From positions 4,092,001 to 4,156,000 of the forward strand of contig OW051497.1 of assembly GCA_932521035.1 (NCBI GenBank): a DNA stretch of 64,000 bases, read 5' to 3'. Of the stretch, positions 11,374 through 23,650 are shown piece by piece. The stretch comes from Oscheius dolichura. Lineage: Eukaryota; Nematoda; Chromadorea; Rhabditida; Rhabditidae. Made by a program: the position numbers and the translations under genes. The stretch's first letter is position 1, and every line of letters starts with the position of its first letter. Under the pieces are notes generated by a model that saw nothing but the letters and a program-made list of their open reading frames with translations, did no database searches and was not told the origin of the DNA.

Positions 11374-13549
11374 TTATTCATCCTGAGCTACAATGACAGT
11401 GGAAGTGCCATTCAGATTCCCGACGGGACCCTGCAACATCAAAGATTATGTCACATTGAGCTGACACATCATCAAAAATCAGAAGGCAGATGGGTTAGAC
11501 GATAGCAAGCTCTATCCTGGGTCATTAACGGGAGGACATCCAAAAATAGGGGCATAAGCTAATATGACGGGGGTTGTTTTTGTTCTGCTTAGGGGCTAAG
11601 CGGCAGATGTACTTACCGTCGATCCCGTCGAAGGAGTCGGCCCATCCGGCTGTACTTTATTCAGCTCCTCCATAGGGACGCCATGTTTTGAGTTGATGAT
11701 TCTGCTTTCCGGCACATATGTCCTTTCTGTTTCGAAACGATGTTTAGGTCTGGAATCGATAGTACAGTTGAACGGCGGAGAACTCACTTTAGGAAACTTA
11801 GAAAGCTGAAGGGGCACTCAATAGGGCATTTCCTTAGGGAACGCTTGACGGCTCCTTGTATTTCACTGTTGCAGAAACAGTATAACACGGCGATGAAAAT
11901 ACCCTAGGAAGTGATGTGATGACAATTCCCGGTAAGAGGTACCTGTGAATGCTGAAGAATGGCAGATCCGAGCATGTAAACAGCACTTGGTTGATCTGGT
12001 TCGTAGAAGAGGGGAATATTTGACACTCCTAGAAGGGGGACAAGCAGTAAGGTGGCCTTTATTGTCCTCCTGAAATGAACAAGATTAGCTTCGCAAGTGT
12101 CAAGTGTACCATATTTTCTTCGATTCGGCAGAGTTTTCTGTTCTAAGCTTCTGCACCAAGATGACGACGATTCCCAACAGGAAGATTAAGTTCATCTAAA
12201 AATGAAATGACCTCATATTAAATATCTTGCTTACGATCAGAGCAAATCCCATAGTTCCAGCCAGGATCCAAAGATGGTTTCCTTGGGCGTAGGGTACCCA
12301 ACAGAAGGAATGACTCTCCCGTGACTTGTACTCGTGAACTACTGTCCAGCACATGACAACCACAAATGGAACACCTGTACTCATTGTTATGCTGAAAGCG
12401 AATCTTCTTACCCCATCCACAAAGCATGTAGAGGAACCAGGGCGCGTCGTTGTGTCTCATAGCTAGAATTGTAAACCGACTGTAGAGGTACGCTCCTTCA
12501 ATAAGCATCCACATGACCGAAGCCACTTGGAAGTAGATCACACACCACAGTATGGCCTTACATATCCATTCCTGAATATCCTTACTGAACCTAAACTTAA
12601 AAGAACTAACGAAATGCCACAACGGTTGCGGATGGTACGTGGAACAGTCTTGGAATATGTTATTCGTTTGGGCGATTGTCCACAAGGCGAGCACAGAGAA
12701 TCGAAAGACGAAGGCCGTGGCTAGGTTCTTGTGTATGGACAGTCGCCGACACTTTAACCCCTTTTTAAGTACTGTACTTTAATAGGTGTACCTGGAGCGA
12801 GTCGTAGATTGAAAACAACAGAATGGCAGCAACCAGCACAGCCACTGAGATGATTGAAAGACAGAGAGATACATAGATGACATAGTCTCTCAGCACATCG
12901 GGACACTAGAAACATTTTGTTTTCAACCGATCAAGCTGGCTACCACTCGGCAATATCCTTGTATGCATTGGGAGTAGTCCTTGACTACTGTAATGCACTG
13001 GGAATAATCGGACTCGGCCCAGTAGCCTCTCCCGTCGCAGACACGCGATACCATGTGTCTTTCTGCAATGAACATCGAAATTGACAAGTTGAGCCACAGA
13101 CAGAAAAAAGTGATCCCCCCAGTTAGTACCCGGAAGAAGGATGAGATGTGCCGAATGTACCCAACATAACTCGTCCCGCCAATCCCTGCGGGAGCAGTTT
13201 TGAATTTTGGAGGACTAAAATCCCACATGCGTTCCACAAAGGATCGTCCGTGTCGAACAATAGCCGCTTTGGCAACAACAAGAAGAAGCATAGCTCTCAA
13301 CACATCTCTTACCAGCTATGCTCTCGCATCCAGGAACCGTTGGACAATAGGTGAAAGGGCATAGTCGCCGGGCTGTTTCTCCCGCCTCTGCTCCTAACCA
13401 ACAAAGTGATTTGTCAAAATGAGTGGAGCAGCCACTGAAAAGAGGAAATTGGGCTGCCCAGGAAGATAATAGAGTTACCTTGAATTTTGGGTAGGAAGTT
13501 GTTGTTGCAACTGATAACACGTCTGGTACTCCGCTTTAATTATGGACAT
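11374..13549 (-). CDS. Secretin-family (class B) peptide GPCR, SEB/PDFR-like
   Basis: Eleven exons (13549-13479, 13434-13313, 13062-12944, 12905-12792, 12751-12412, 12374-12235, 12195-12110, 12069-11943, 11903-11788, 11749-11617, 11430-11374) give 474 residues in phase; most introns are 37-45 nt. The N-terminal half is a hormone-binding domain with the family cysteine pattern, including CSTHFDKSLCWLGAEAGET. Seven hydrophobic segments follow. Signature pieces are HKNLATAF (start of TM2), CKAILW with the conserved TM3 cysteine, MWMLIEGAYLYSRF, CGWG at TM4, KATLLLVPLLG at TM6, and GIFIAVLYCFCNSEIQ at TM7. It should signal through Gs/cAMP after binding a neuropeptide. The ATG used lies 3 nt behind a TTTTAG acceptor and no signal peptide follows, so an upstream exon is probably missing. 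The peptide YSQC motif occurs twice (see findings). It converges with the homeobox gene. Confidence 0.88.
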
Positions 13550-15336
13550 TCTCTAAAATACACCGTCAGGGTTGAGGATACAATATGCAGGAAGTGAAGT
13601 CATTAAAGCAAGCGCATTTCCCGGTGGGTGAATGCTAAGAAAAGGTTCTAAGATCTAAAGAGGCCAATGTTCTCGCCTAGAATAAAGCTAATAACTCTTG
13701 ATGAGAACAACGTGAGGGCAGATGCCGGCTATAGAAAGAGATAAATTAATGGAATAGAGGGGCTCACTCAAATATAGGGAGTAGATCATATTCTAGGGAA
13801 ATATAGTGAGGAGGAGCAAATAGTTAAAGCGGGCGTGGGAGTCCAATGGTGGAGCACACTTCGACTCCCCGTTTAGAGGTCCCAGGAGGAGACCACAAAC
13901 GGCAGTCCCTTGCGCATGGGCCCAATTTAGAATCTGCTTTATTACAAGGCCACCTGCGCTGCTAGTTCAAAATTTGGCAAGTGTTTGTCGGTTGCGCAGC
14001 TATCACCAATCCCCAAAGCCGAGCAAGAAGACAAAACACAGAGATAGAATTGGGGCCTTGAGACACAGCACGTAGAAAACATTTTTCTGCGAAAGACGTG
14101 TATTAACGAGCATTCGAACAGCCTCGCCCGATGATTGTAGTTTATTTTTGGTTTTAAACGAAAAGGAAGAAAGGATGAAGAAGTCAACTTCCCGTGACCA
14201 CAACAGTTAGCCAACGCCTAAGCTGGACGGAAGAAGATGAGCAATGACTGGGAATTACCGCGCCATGTTGATGCATGGCGAGCCTTAGGAACGAGTTCAA
14301 GAACGCCTCCGCCTGGACCTAAACCACGTCCTTGCAAGGAATTATACTTCCGAATCATGCATGGTCAAGTTGCCGTATTCAGCATATTGTTAGGCAATAA
14401 AGACGGCTTTTTCTGGACTTTCTAAGAAAGGACGGACAGAGACTCGGACTAAGCGATGAGGTTTAGTGCAATCATTTAAGGATTACACGGCTGCGACTGA
14501 CGGACTCTAGCAATTGCAGACACTACTGAACCGCGTAATTATTCGCATATTTGTTTAGCTTTTAAGCCATTTATCTTCGCACCCTCAAGAATTATACAAA
14601 TGAGTGATAATTGCCTCCATCTAGGTGTTCTGCGCCAAGTAAACATTATGACGAGATTTTTAGGGAGAGGGTGACTTTCAAGTGGAGGTATCAATCACAG
14701 GAGAAATAAGTAGAAACGTGAGGACAATGAATAAAATACAGAGGCGAAATAGCGCAATTAGGTCTAACAAGCGCGCAGAGGGCTCGAAACATCTTCAAGT
14801 GTGAGGAACCACATGACCAAGTGGTGCCCAGTGGGACTATAGAAACAATCCTTCATCAGCAACAAATTATATTTCAGCTAGAAGAAGTTTGACGAGTCAC
14901 ATTTGAGTTGTGGCGGTATGCGCGCCATAAACAATTCAATTTTGCGCCCGGACTGAGTAGAAGAATCTAACTGATTTTAACGTTTTTCCAATCTTTAGAC
15001 TTATTGGGACCTTACCCCACGCGAGGTGAGAAAACTTGAGTGGCAATCAACCCACGCCGCAGAAATAATAGACAATGAAAGTGTTAAGGGGGTTTAGAGG
15101 GAGAGGGACAGGCGTAAGCTTTGATCGCTTTCCATGGTTTGGAAAGCGTTCCTCAAAAAGTGTTTCCTCTAGACGAATATAGAGAAGAAAAAACGGACAT
15201 ACTTCGCAGAACTCAAGTGGAAACCATTATTATAGAAGGGATAACGGGGGAAGACCGAACCACAATGGGAGGATACTCTTCACAGCTCCAATTGAGGAGG
15301 TTATGCAATTTAACCGGTGTATGATCAGCTGAAGAG

Positions 15337-15387
15337 TTGTCCAAATTGGACAAAGTAGGCAGCCTACTGCCCCAATTTGGCTGCCTA
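15337..15387. repeat. Two adjacent short palindromes
   Basis: TTGTCCAAATTGGACAA (15337-15353) is a perfect palindrome around a central A. It is followed at once by TAGGCAGCC (15356-15364), whose exact reverse complement lies at 15379-15387, making a 9-bp stem with a 14-nt loop. The pair could be a protein-binding site or a small structured RNA. No gene lies near. Confidence 0.6.
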
Positions 15388-16448
15388 AGTTCAAACAAAC
15401 AACGGCTAAATTATATGATACTTCCTTTTCGTGTTGTCTACTGTTATCATGCGGGCAGGGGGCCGTCCCTCCTGGGCGGGGCAGAGGGGATTTTGGATCT
15501 TTTCTTGGTACCCTCTAAGAAGATAACAACGATAAAGGCTTATCGCGCATGTTGTGGAAGAATGTCAACTAATGAGGATGTTATATCGCTTTGTTTAAGG
15601 AACTTGCTGTAGAGAAAAGGCCAATGTTGCGTACAGCAAGGTGATGAATGAGGGCAACATCCGATTGATTAAGTATTCTCAAACACATTGGTGTCCTGGG
15701 GGCGATGATCTATTGTTCGAACGGGGCTCTACGTTAATTTTTAAGCCGAAAGAATGGAAATAAAATTATCACAGGTTCCTGAAGTCGAAGTGAGTCCTTT
15801 GCATTGCATCGGCACTATTGAAAATGGCGCGAGCCCATTAGGACTCTGTTAGCGCTGTTGAAAAGCGGAAAAGACATAGTAGATATCTTAGGGGGGGGGG
15901 GGCTTTATGGACCGCCAAGGCTGAAAAAAAGCAAGAACCAAAGAAAACACAGGGACACGCCGCGAGAAATATTTCATTTAAGCTGGCCAAAAATAGCTTT
16001 GCTGTAACAAGAAGGGCATAACTAATAAGTTCTTAAGAGTAGTGGTTTTCGAACTGGGCCCGGCACAATGAAGAAGCGTTCGAGGAGCCAAACTGAATAA
16101 GGAATGGTGTTGTCTCGGGAAAGTGACAGAAAGTGATCCTCCCTGAGCACCTTTCCGAGCATCAGCACACAACAAAAGACGCTTCTATTTATAGTATAAA
16201 TGCTTATAAGTACACGTGTTAGATGGTTGATAGAGTGCCAGATTTGTCCAGGCTCTCCGCAGAGATACTCGCCCGTAATCAAGTTAGCCTTGGAGGGAAT
16301 CATGTGAGAATCCAGATAGCTAGAGAATGACCGTTTTGTCATCCGTCTTCCATAAAAATCCGTTGTTTTTACCAGATTAGACAGCTTAGCAAAGGGTTTA
16401 AACGGGTGGTTTACTTTAAAAAGAACAGGAAACGACATACAATTAAGA

Positions 16449-16490
16449 GAGAAGAATGACAACGAGAAAGAGAAGAGTGACAACGAGAAA
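16449..16490. repeat. 21-bp tandem duplication
   Basis: Two adjoining copies of GAGAAGAATGACAACGAGAA plus A differ at one base (A to G at the eighth position). It lies in intergenic DNA and has no evident role. Confidence 0.75.
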
Positions 16491-19400
16491 CGTGGAACGC
16501 TCCGTGGAAGGTGGGCAGATTATATTAGGTTTACCGGAACTCCGCGTCTACCACGTTTACATAACTACATGAGACTATAAAAAGAACTTCTGGCGTCGCA
16601 GATACTCTCTTCCTCTTTAAATTGAGCCTGATTTGCTATTTGCACCTTATTGTGCTTTTGATTTTCCGGGTCTGGATCCAAAAACTGAAAACCAGCGTGG
16701 GTTCCCCCTGCCAATGACGAATAAATCCACATTGTCTTGTTATAAGCAATTGCGCTGCTCGAATGAGCGCACTTGCCTATCTGGGAGAGGGTCACCTACT
16801 TAGCGAAGACCAATAAGAGTGCCCTTTTTAGGAAAAGAGGCTTGTGAAAAAAATTACTAAGTAGCAGTACTTGTGGAAAGTGTGGAGGAGGGGCTATTAT
16901 GACTAGCAAATAAATATAGAAGCAGTACTATTTTGGGACTTCTCAGGCTTCACGTGGTAGGACCCATAGACAAGATTTAATTGAGCAAGATAGGGGAAGG
17001 ATAACCCTCTGGTATCAAGGGAGCAAATGTCAACGTAGTCCATAACTAACAATAGATCCACGGCTACTGGCCAGGATGAAACAACAATATTCATTTGGGC
17101 TGTGTTCTAAGGCTCAGGTAAATAGTTGTTTTCTATTTCAGTTGTGGCTTTCTCGCTAGAGGCTGGTATTCATAATTATATTTAGAGTGAAATTTCTCAG
17201 TAGGCGCGGACAAAGAAGACGTGACTCGGAGAAAACAGGAAATTACGGTTGCTCTTACATTTCGATCTTTTGAAAGAAAGAAAACAACGAATGGAATCGT
17301 ATGTGAAATATCATGGGGGAGAGCTTTTGATTGAGAAAGACGTTTACGCTCCAAAGGTTTGCAAATTGGGGAAATTCTACAGGGGCTGAACAACAACCCT
17401 ATCATGGACATTTGTGTCGAATTATTATTTAGCAGTAGAGGAATACGGAGTCTACTCATTGGTCAAATTGTTGACAACCCTTGTCCATATATTGGGTTAA
17501 GGCTTCAAAGTACTCCCCATGGTGTGACATTAAATTTCACATACGAAGACAAATGCGAGGTTTAAACTGACATGGACCCAGTAGAATATGCGTGGTTGCG
17601 TGACATCCTTCAAGGAGTTTTCCTCTGTGGAGTCTGACTACTGATAGGCGGAGACTACCGGATGGATGTTGTACTTTGTCTTAGTCCGTATGGTAATGGT
17701 AGTCTCGAAAAAAAGGAGCAATTATCCCGGTTAAGTGCTCATTTTTGTTATGGTGGAGGAATGTGAAAATACTTAAGTCAAAGATGCTAAAAGCCTCACA
17801 TGACGGCCTGTCAAAAAACGTAGACAAAAAGATAATTCATTGAGGACGGGGTAGGATCGCCGGCCATTGGAAGCTCTCGCGTTAAATTTCATTCGACAGC
17901 TGATGCTGTGGAAAACTGAACATAATATTATCACTTTGTGTGACAAGTGACAAATAAGAAAGGAGAAGATGAAGCTATCAACAGCCCCCTCATTTATTAG
18001 TTTTATTCGGCGACTAAATAGACCTAATTGAGGTCACAGGCGAAATAAAGGATCCGTAGCTAAATATAAACAGCCAGCAGATTACAACGATGTTAGGACT
18101 TTATTTTAACTAATTGAGACGCTGGTCCTGTCAGGTGATGCAAACAAGTGTCAAAAGGTTCACCGGGGAACAAAAGAATAAAATTGTCGGATAAGAAGTC
18201 ATTTCGAAGGAAAGAAACCAGAATATACGGCGAGTTGGAGTTGTAAACCGAGTCAGTGTCACGGGCTGACAATTCAAATTTCCTGGAGTGGCATCTTCAC
18301 TTCAAAACACAAAAAGAGTTCCGTGTTTGTTAGCCCCGGGCTCATCAGCGGATTGTAAAGAGGCTCAAACGACCCCGTTCATTAGAAGAAGTTTGGGGCG
18401 CCCTGGTGGCTCGTAAAAACCTCAAACACAGGATACAGTCTGGACAGAATGTGTAAGTATAAGAGGGATAAGGATGCCTTGCTTGTGTGTTTCGACGACT
18501 ACTGAGGATAATTGCTTCACTATGGCGTCTGCATGGCTCCTCTAATTGGAGCCTACTCCCTATCCTTTCTTCCTCCTAGGCTCTGCCCTACCGTATGTCA
18601 TTAACCACACCAAGACGACGGCTTCCTGTGCCCCTTTTACGATGAGGATCCGAATAAAAAGACGGATTAGATTTGAGAAGAGACGAGTTTCTGTGTGGTG
18701 GAAAGGTAAAGAGAGGGCGAGTCTACCCACACGTATTGCTCGCGACTGACATATGCCCTGGGTTAGAAATATGTGAAAAGCTGTGAAAACAAGTGGCTGA
18801 CGATAGATGGGGTACAATGACACGGGGGGCATTTCGGGATTACTTAAACCGCGGCTGTCCGCTCGGGAGTTCGATCTTGGGGAGTCATTTGTCGTGCGAT
18901 CGGAATCCTTTTGGTTAATTGTTGCCATTTCGTCTACAAGTCTACGTCTGAGGAACAGCAGCAGCGCAAAAATGCGTCAGAGAAGGAGGAACTGGGGTAC
19001 AACGGGTTATGATAGGAATTAGCCAATTCTAGATGCGGGTCTATTTAGATAACACAGCTTGTGACCAATGCACTCGCAATTACTGGCAACTTGCCCTCCA
19101 GAGCCTTTTCACACTCTAAATTGGGCCGGCCTTTTCTCTATTTATTTTATCTGAATCACAATCGCAAGAAACCTTTCCAGTAGAGATTACTTTTGGAAAG
19201 GGGCCAGCAAACGGGAAGAAGCAGCTTCTATAGCTTACAGGGAAAATAGCGGGCGAAGAACTATTCAGAGGGGAATAATCCCTCATCGCGCTATTTATTC
19301 TGCCATACATCGACGTTTTTGAATTTTGGGGGCAAGATGAGTGGCAACGTTTTGTGAAAAGGGGAGAAGTCTCAATGAGCTTGGATCGTTCGAAAAGCAA

Positions 19401-19853
19401 TTAAGAACTACGCTGCACCACATCTAAGACTCCTAAGGCTACCAAATAGTCAACAAGTTTTCGTACTGATCAAATGTAATACTTCCACCTCTGATGTCAA
19501 TATGGGTCCTCTCATACGCTCCCATTACAAACATTTACTTTAGGATGGACGTTTCTCAGAATGTTGGTCTGGGATATCTTCATAAAACACAAACTGGCAG
19601 CAACAATTTATGAATGACACCTACCCAAATTAACCACATCTATATTACGGATGGATGATTATACCAACACGCTAATGCCAGCAAATAACGGGTTGGGCTA
19701 AGCGGAGTGAAGACATTGCTCGGGGCGCTTGTACAATTCCCTTCGAGGGGCCGAGTACAGATAGGAACACGATAGATAAGTTGTTATACGGCTGTGGAAA
19801 TAAATGTATTCTGTAGATATTAACATAATACAAGATTTATTGGCTTTTAGGTG

Positions 19854-20263
19854 CTAATTACAAAAGATTCCTCCGACTGTCACATCCGTTGTCGTAGTAA
19901 TGTCATCATTGAGGATTTCGTGAACTTCACCATCACTTGTCGTCGCAGAGAAAATTTCCAAGTTCCTCCATTCCTTGCTGTTCGTCGACTGGTCACGTGT
20001 TCTCTCGGTTTCTGCTCTGAAATCATCCCTTGTTCTGGAAGTGCCGCCACAGATCTTCCTACTACGTCTGCATCGTGGATGGGCCATCATATCGAAGAAT
20101 CCAGCTTCTCCATCCGTTGTCGTAGATGTATCGCCGTGATAGTCATCCTCCAATTTCTTCCATCCTTTATCGTCAAAGTGTCGTCATAGTCGCAGCGTGC
20201 TTGGTCGTCAGAAGAATCCATCGTTAAAACAATTAAAGTCGGAGCCAAAGAAAAACCGATCAT
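19854..20263 (-). pseudogene. Possible secreted acidic repeat protein, frame broken
   Basis: On the minus strand an ATG at 20263 begins MIGFSLAPTLIVLTM, a signal-peptide-like start, followed by an acidic repeat (YDDTLTIKDG). The next similar unit (YHGDTSTTTDGE) and two later ones (TTSDGE, DDITTTTD) lie in a different frame, which runs open to TAG at 19854; AATAAA follows 13 nt later at 19841-19836. No GT donor lies between the first and second units, so an intron does not reconcile the frames. Read as it stands, the first frame makes a 58-residue protein. I infer an ancestral gene of repeated Asp/Thr units with a one-base shift, or a sequencing indel. No family is recognised. Confidence 0.3.
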
Positions 20264-21001
20264 CCACCATGGCCGCAGCTTGAAGACTGAAAATGGGGCA
20301 AGCCAGACCAACTAGCCCGACGAGATTAGGCCAAAAGTTTACAGGTTTCTTTGACCAACGGTCTTCTACGGTTCTACCATTCGCCTGAAGATCCTAATAG
20401 TAGCGCCGTGACCTAGAGGAAAAGCGCCATAGGATGACACCTCATACCTCCTCGTAAGTACAACTTTTGTATTTTTTTTTGGTCAGCAGTTTTTCACTTT
20501 CATTTATTTTAAACTGCCGTTGTCCAATCTAGTACGAATAAAATAGAGCAACCACCGAATGTGTTGGTTCTTCTAAAGAACAAAGCAGGTACATTGCACG
20601 CATTTCGAAAGGAAAAACCAACGTTGCTCTTATTTAGTAAGATATGTTTGGAAGCTTCTAGTGTCTACTTCTTGAAAATAAAGTTTAAGCAAATTACTGT
20701 TTTTTGTTTAAAAAAGGGAATAACAAAATATGTAATTTTATCACCTCCGGACAATATTGGAGTGCCCTAGACTCTGCTACTTCATCTATTGAACGTTTTC
20801 TCATGTATATTTGCTAAAATATCGTGTATATTTTATGTTGATCCCTGTAACAAGTATGCAAACCACGGATAGACCACATCTGTCATAAAGGTCTGAGCGA
20901 GACCAGGTCCCGGAGAGACGCTGTCCTGGAACCTTGGCACTTTGCCAAGTCGACTATTGAAGCCAGAATTCTTGCTCCTTTTATATTTTCTACACTTTGG
21001 G

Positions 21002-23427
21002 ATGGAAACCGACTCCAGTGGACTTCGGCGACGAAAGGGAGGGATCCAGAAAATCGTAGAAGATCTTGATATTTTCGAAAAAGTCGTAGACAACGTCAAA
21101 GAAGAGAAGAACATTTCCTCCGGACTCAGTGAGTTACTAAGAATTCGGTTTTTAATTTTACCTTTTTCAGTTTCATTTGTTTGCTTCGTATTTATAACAA
21201 TATTGGTGATTGGGGAAGTGAACGAGTACTTTTTCGGTCGTCGACACTTTGACTATCGGTTCGATGTGGACACGGATCTATATGGGTCTGTTGCCGATTG
21301 TCCATTTTCCATACATTTTGTTTAGAAACCCCACGCTGTCCATAGACATGGTAGTGGCCACTCCCTGTAACAGTCTGACGGCTTCTTCCTCCTTGGATGC
21401 ATCTGGCGGACTGTTTTCTCCGTTACAAGAGAATATCAAGAAAGATCCTACAAGGTTAGTTCGTTGTAGTCTCCTAATAAAATTTTATTTTGTAGGTTTG
21501 AATTCACTGACGAGGAACAATTGTACTGGACAATTCTTCGACATGCCCACGCCCAGTTAAACGACGGAGGACTCCACGGATTAGAGGAAGTAGGCAATCT
21601 CTTACTTTTTGACCTTTCTTATCGGACAATAAACGGTCTCCACTATAGGTCCTATCGACCGTCTAATCTCGTCTTGTTGCAAATGTATAATTTCAGTTGC
21701 AATTCATCGACAGTGATGTGGAAGAAACCCTGGAACACCTTGCTGATGAAAAGCAGAAGGAAGAGGCTGCGCATATCCAGAAGGAACGGAAGACGAATAA
21801 GAAAGGGAAAGAGAATTCACACCAAGGGCAGATAGTGGGTATTTACTAATACCGTTCATAAATATGTTTAGGTTTTCATGATAGGAAATGGAATGGGAAT
21901 GTTCCAACTGGTTTCTAACAATGGGATAGACGAAGGTTAGTCCGTTTTTCTAGAACTTTCATAGATTTTTGCTTTTAGGAACAGCTTGTCGAGTACATGG
22001 CAAATTTCCAGTACGTAAAGGGAAGGAAGAGAAGATTATCGTCTCTATTGGAGGTGGCGCTGATGGAATATTTGCACATATGGGAGGAGTGCCACAGAGT
22101 AGGCCCATTTTAGCCGCTATTGACTTTGTCTTTAAATTTATAGAAGGAAATATTTCTCATCGAATTGAAAAATTCAATTTTGGACCCCGCATAAGCGGAT
22201 TGGTAGCTCCTCTGTCAGGAGCCGAGCAAATATCTGAGAGCGGTAATTTCCAATAAAAAAGAAGCTGATTTAAATATTTAGGTCAGGATATCTACCGATA
22301 TTTCATAAAAGTGGTACCTACAAAGATATATACCGGCCTTTTCGGCGGATACACCATGGCCTACCAGTATTCAACTACATTCTTGGTTTGCCTCATTACT
22401 TTTTTTTAAAGTTTCTATTCTAGAAGAAGAAGTTGAATGAAGGAGAGCACAGCCATGGTGGTATTCTATTTGAGTACGAGTTTTCGGCTACGGTTATTGA
22501 AGTCCGACAAAGAGAGCAGTAAGCAATTTAAATTATATTCGACAGGCACGGCGAAACAGGGACTTTAAATAGCTGGTTTTCGGGGAGACCGTTACCACCA
22601 AAATAAACTAAGGATGTTCTTCTCTAGCTGTACCTTTCTCAGTTTCTCTCTCACTGCATAACGCGTAATTTGTTCTCGATCTTCCAGTATTTCTAAAGTA
22701 AACTCCCACGGCCTATAAGCTGTTTTATTCCCTGAAGCTTCCAACTTTCGACAATGTTAATCTACTTCATTCTCACCACTTTCCAACCAAAACACAATAC
22801 AGCTCGAAGAACTTTGTCAAAAGTTGTTTGTAAACACCGCGGTTCGACAATCGATTCAAATGGTTGAGAAGAACGTCCTGTTTTTTGATGTCCTTAAACT
22901 TCGGCAGTATTGCTTCCCCGGTCTTTAAAATGGGGAAACCCCCCACCGTCACTGTTTCACTCTGTGTTTATTTTCACACCCGTCAGCCTACTCTCCACAG
23001 TTAACGCGTTCAAACATCTTTCGTTGGGCTGTTAGTCGGACGCTGTCAATCAATGATTTTTCTCATACGATAAACTTCCAATCTGAACTCTAAGCTCTCG
23101 CAACTGGGTAGCGAACCACGTGGGCCGGGGGTGCGAATGCTGCGAGGTTTGTGATCGTTTTCCCCGGATCAGCTGCTACCCCCGAGTGCTTCCTCGTTTA
23201 CCCAGGTCCTTACTCTAACCAATCAGTACATTTTTAGTGCCATCCTTCTTCTGCTCCTCCGTCTGTGTGCAATTGTCGGCGGAGTCTTTGCAACCAGCAG
23301 TATTGTCAATAGTATTATTCTGGCTGTTCTCAGCTTATTCGAGTCAAAGAAGCCAGTCAAAATCACTCCGGCCCCCAATTTTAATGACAAAATATCACTT
23401 CTAGACAGTTCCATACGTGTACATTAG
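21002..23427 (+). CDS. ERGIC2: ERGIC2-type ER-Golgi cargo receptor subunit
   Basis: Eleven exons (21002-21128, 21171-21285, 21326-21454, 21496-21589, 21697-21834, 21872-21935, 21979-22098, 22144-22242, 22282-22385, 22424-22518, 23238-23427) give 424 residues in phase. The layout is that of the ERGIC/Erv41 family: a short cytosolic N-terminus (LDIFEKVV), TM1, a large lumenal domain and TM2 near the C-terminus. Family phrases are IDMVVATPC, ACRVHG, NISHRIEKFNFG, YFIKVVPTKIYT and RLCAIVGGVFATSS before TM2. The CxxC cluster of ERGIC3 is absent, so ERGIC2 is the better fit. In the cell it cycles in COPII/COPI vesicles and helps export cargo. Most introns are about 40 nt, but the one before TM2 is 719 nt. 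The lumenal domain has a charged Lys/Glu-rich insert (exon 5) compared with human ERGIC2. Gene symbol is by homology only. Confidence 0.88.
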
Positions 23428-23650
23428 TCTCTCGTTGTTAGACCTTTAATTTATATTAGTTATTTATCTGACTGTCCTACTTTATTGTGATACTTACAGT
23501 GTTCTTCCTTTTCACGGGTTCTTATGGTATTAAATTCTTTTCATTTCTAGAATTGAGCTATATTCTTCGTGTTTCACACTCGGCCATATCTGCTCAATCT
23601 TTTCTTATTGATTTTATCTCTCTATTGCAGGTTAGAACTGGTAAATCAGG

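Larger units (their letters stand above)
13550..19853. other. Gene desert with small repeats
   Basis: No exon with paired splice sites and a recognisable product was found in 6.3 kb. The plus strand is conspicuously purine-rich. A 12-G run occurs at 15891-15902, a double palindrome at 15337-15387, and a 21-bp tandem duplication at 16449-16490. AATAAA on the minus strand at 19841-19836 belongs to the possible gene ending at 19854. Confidence 0.5.
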
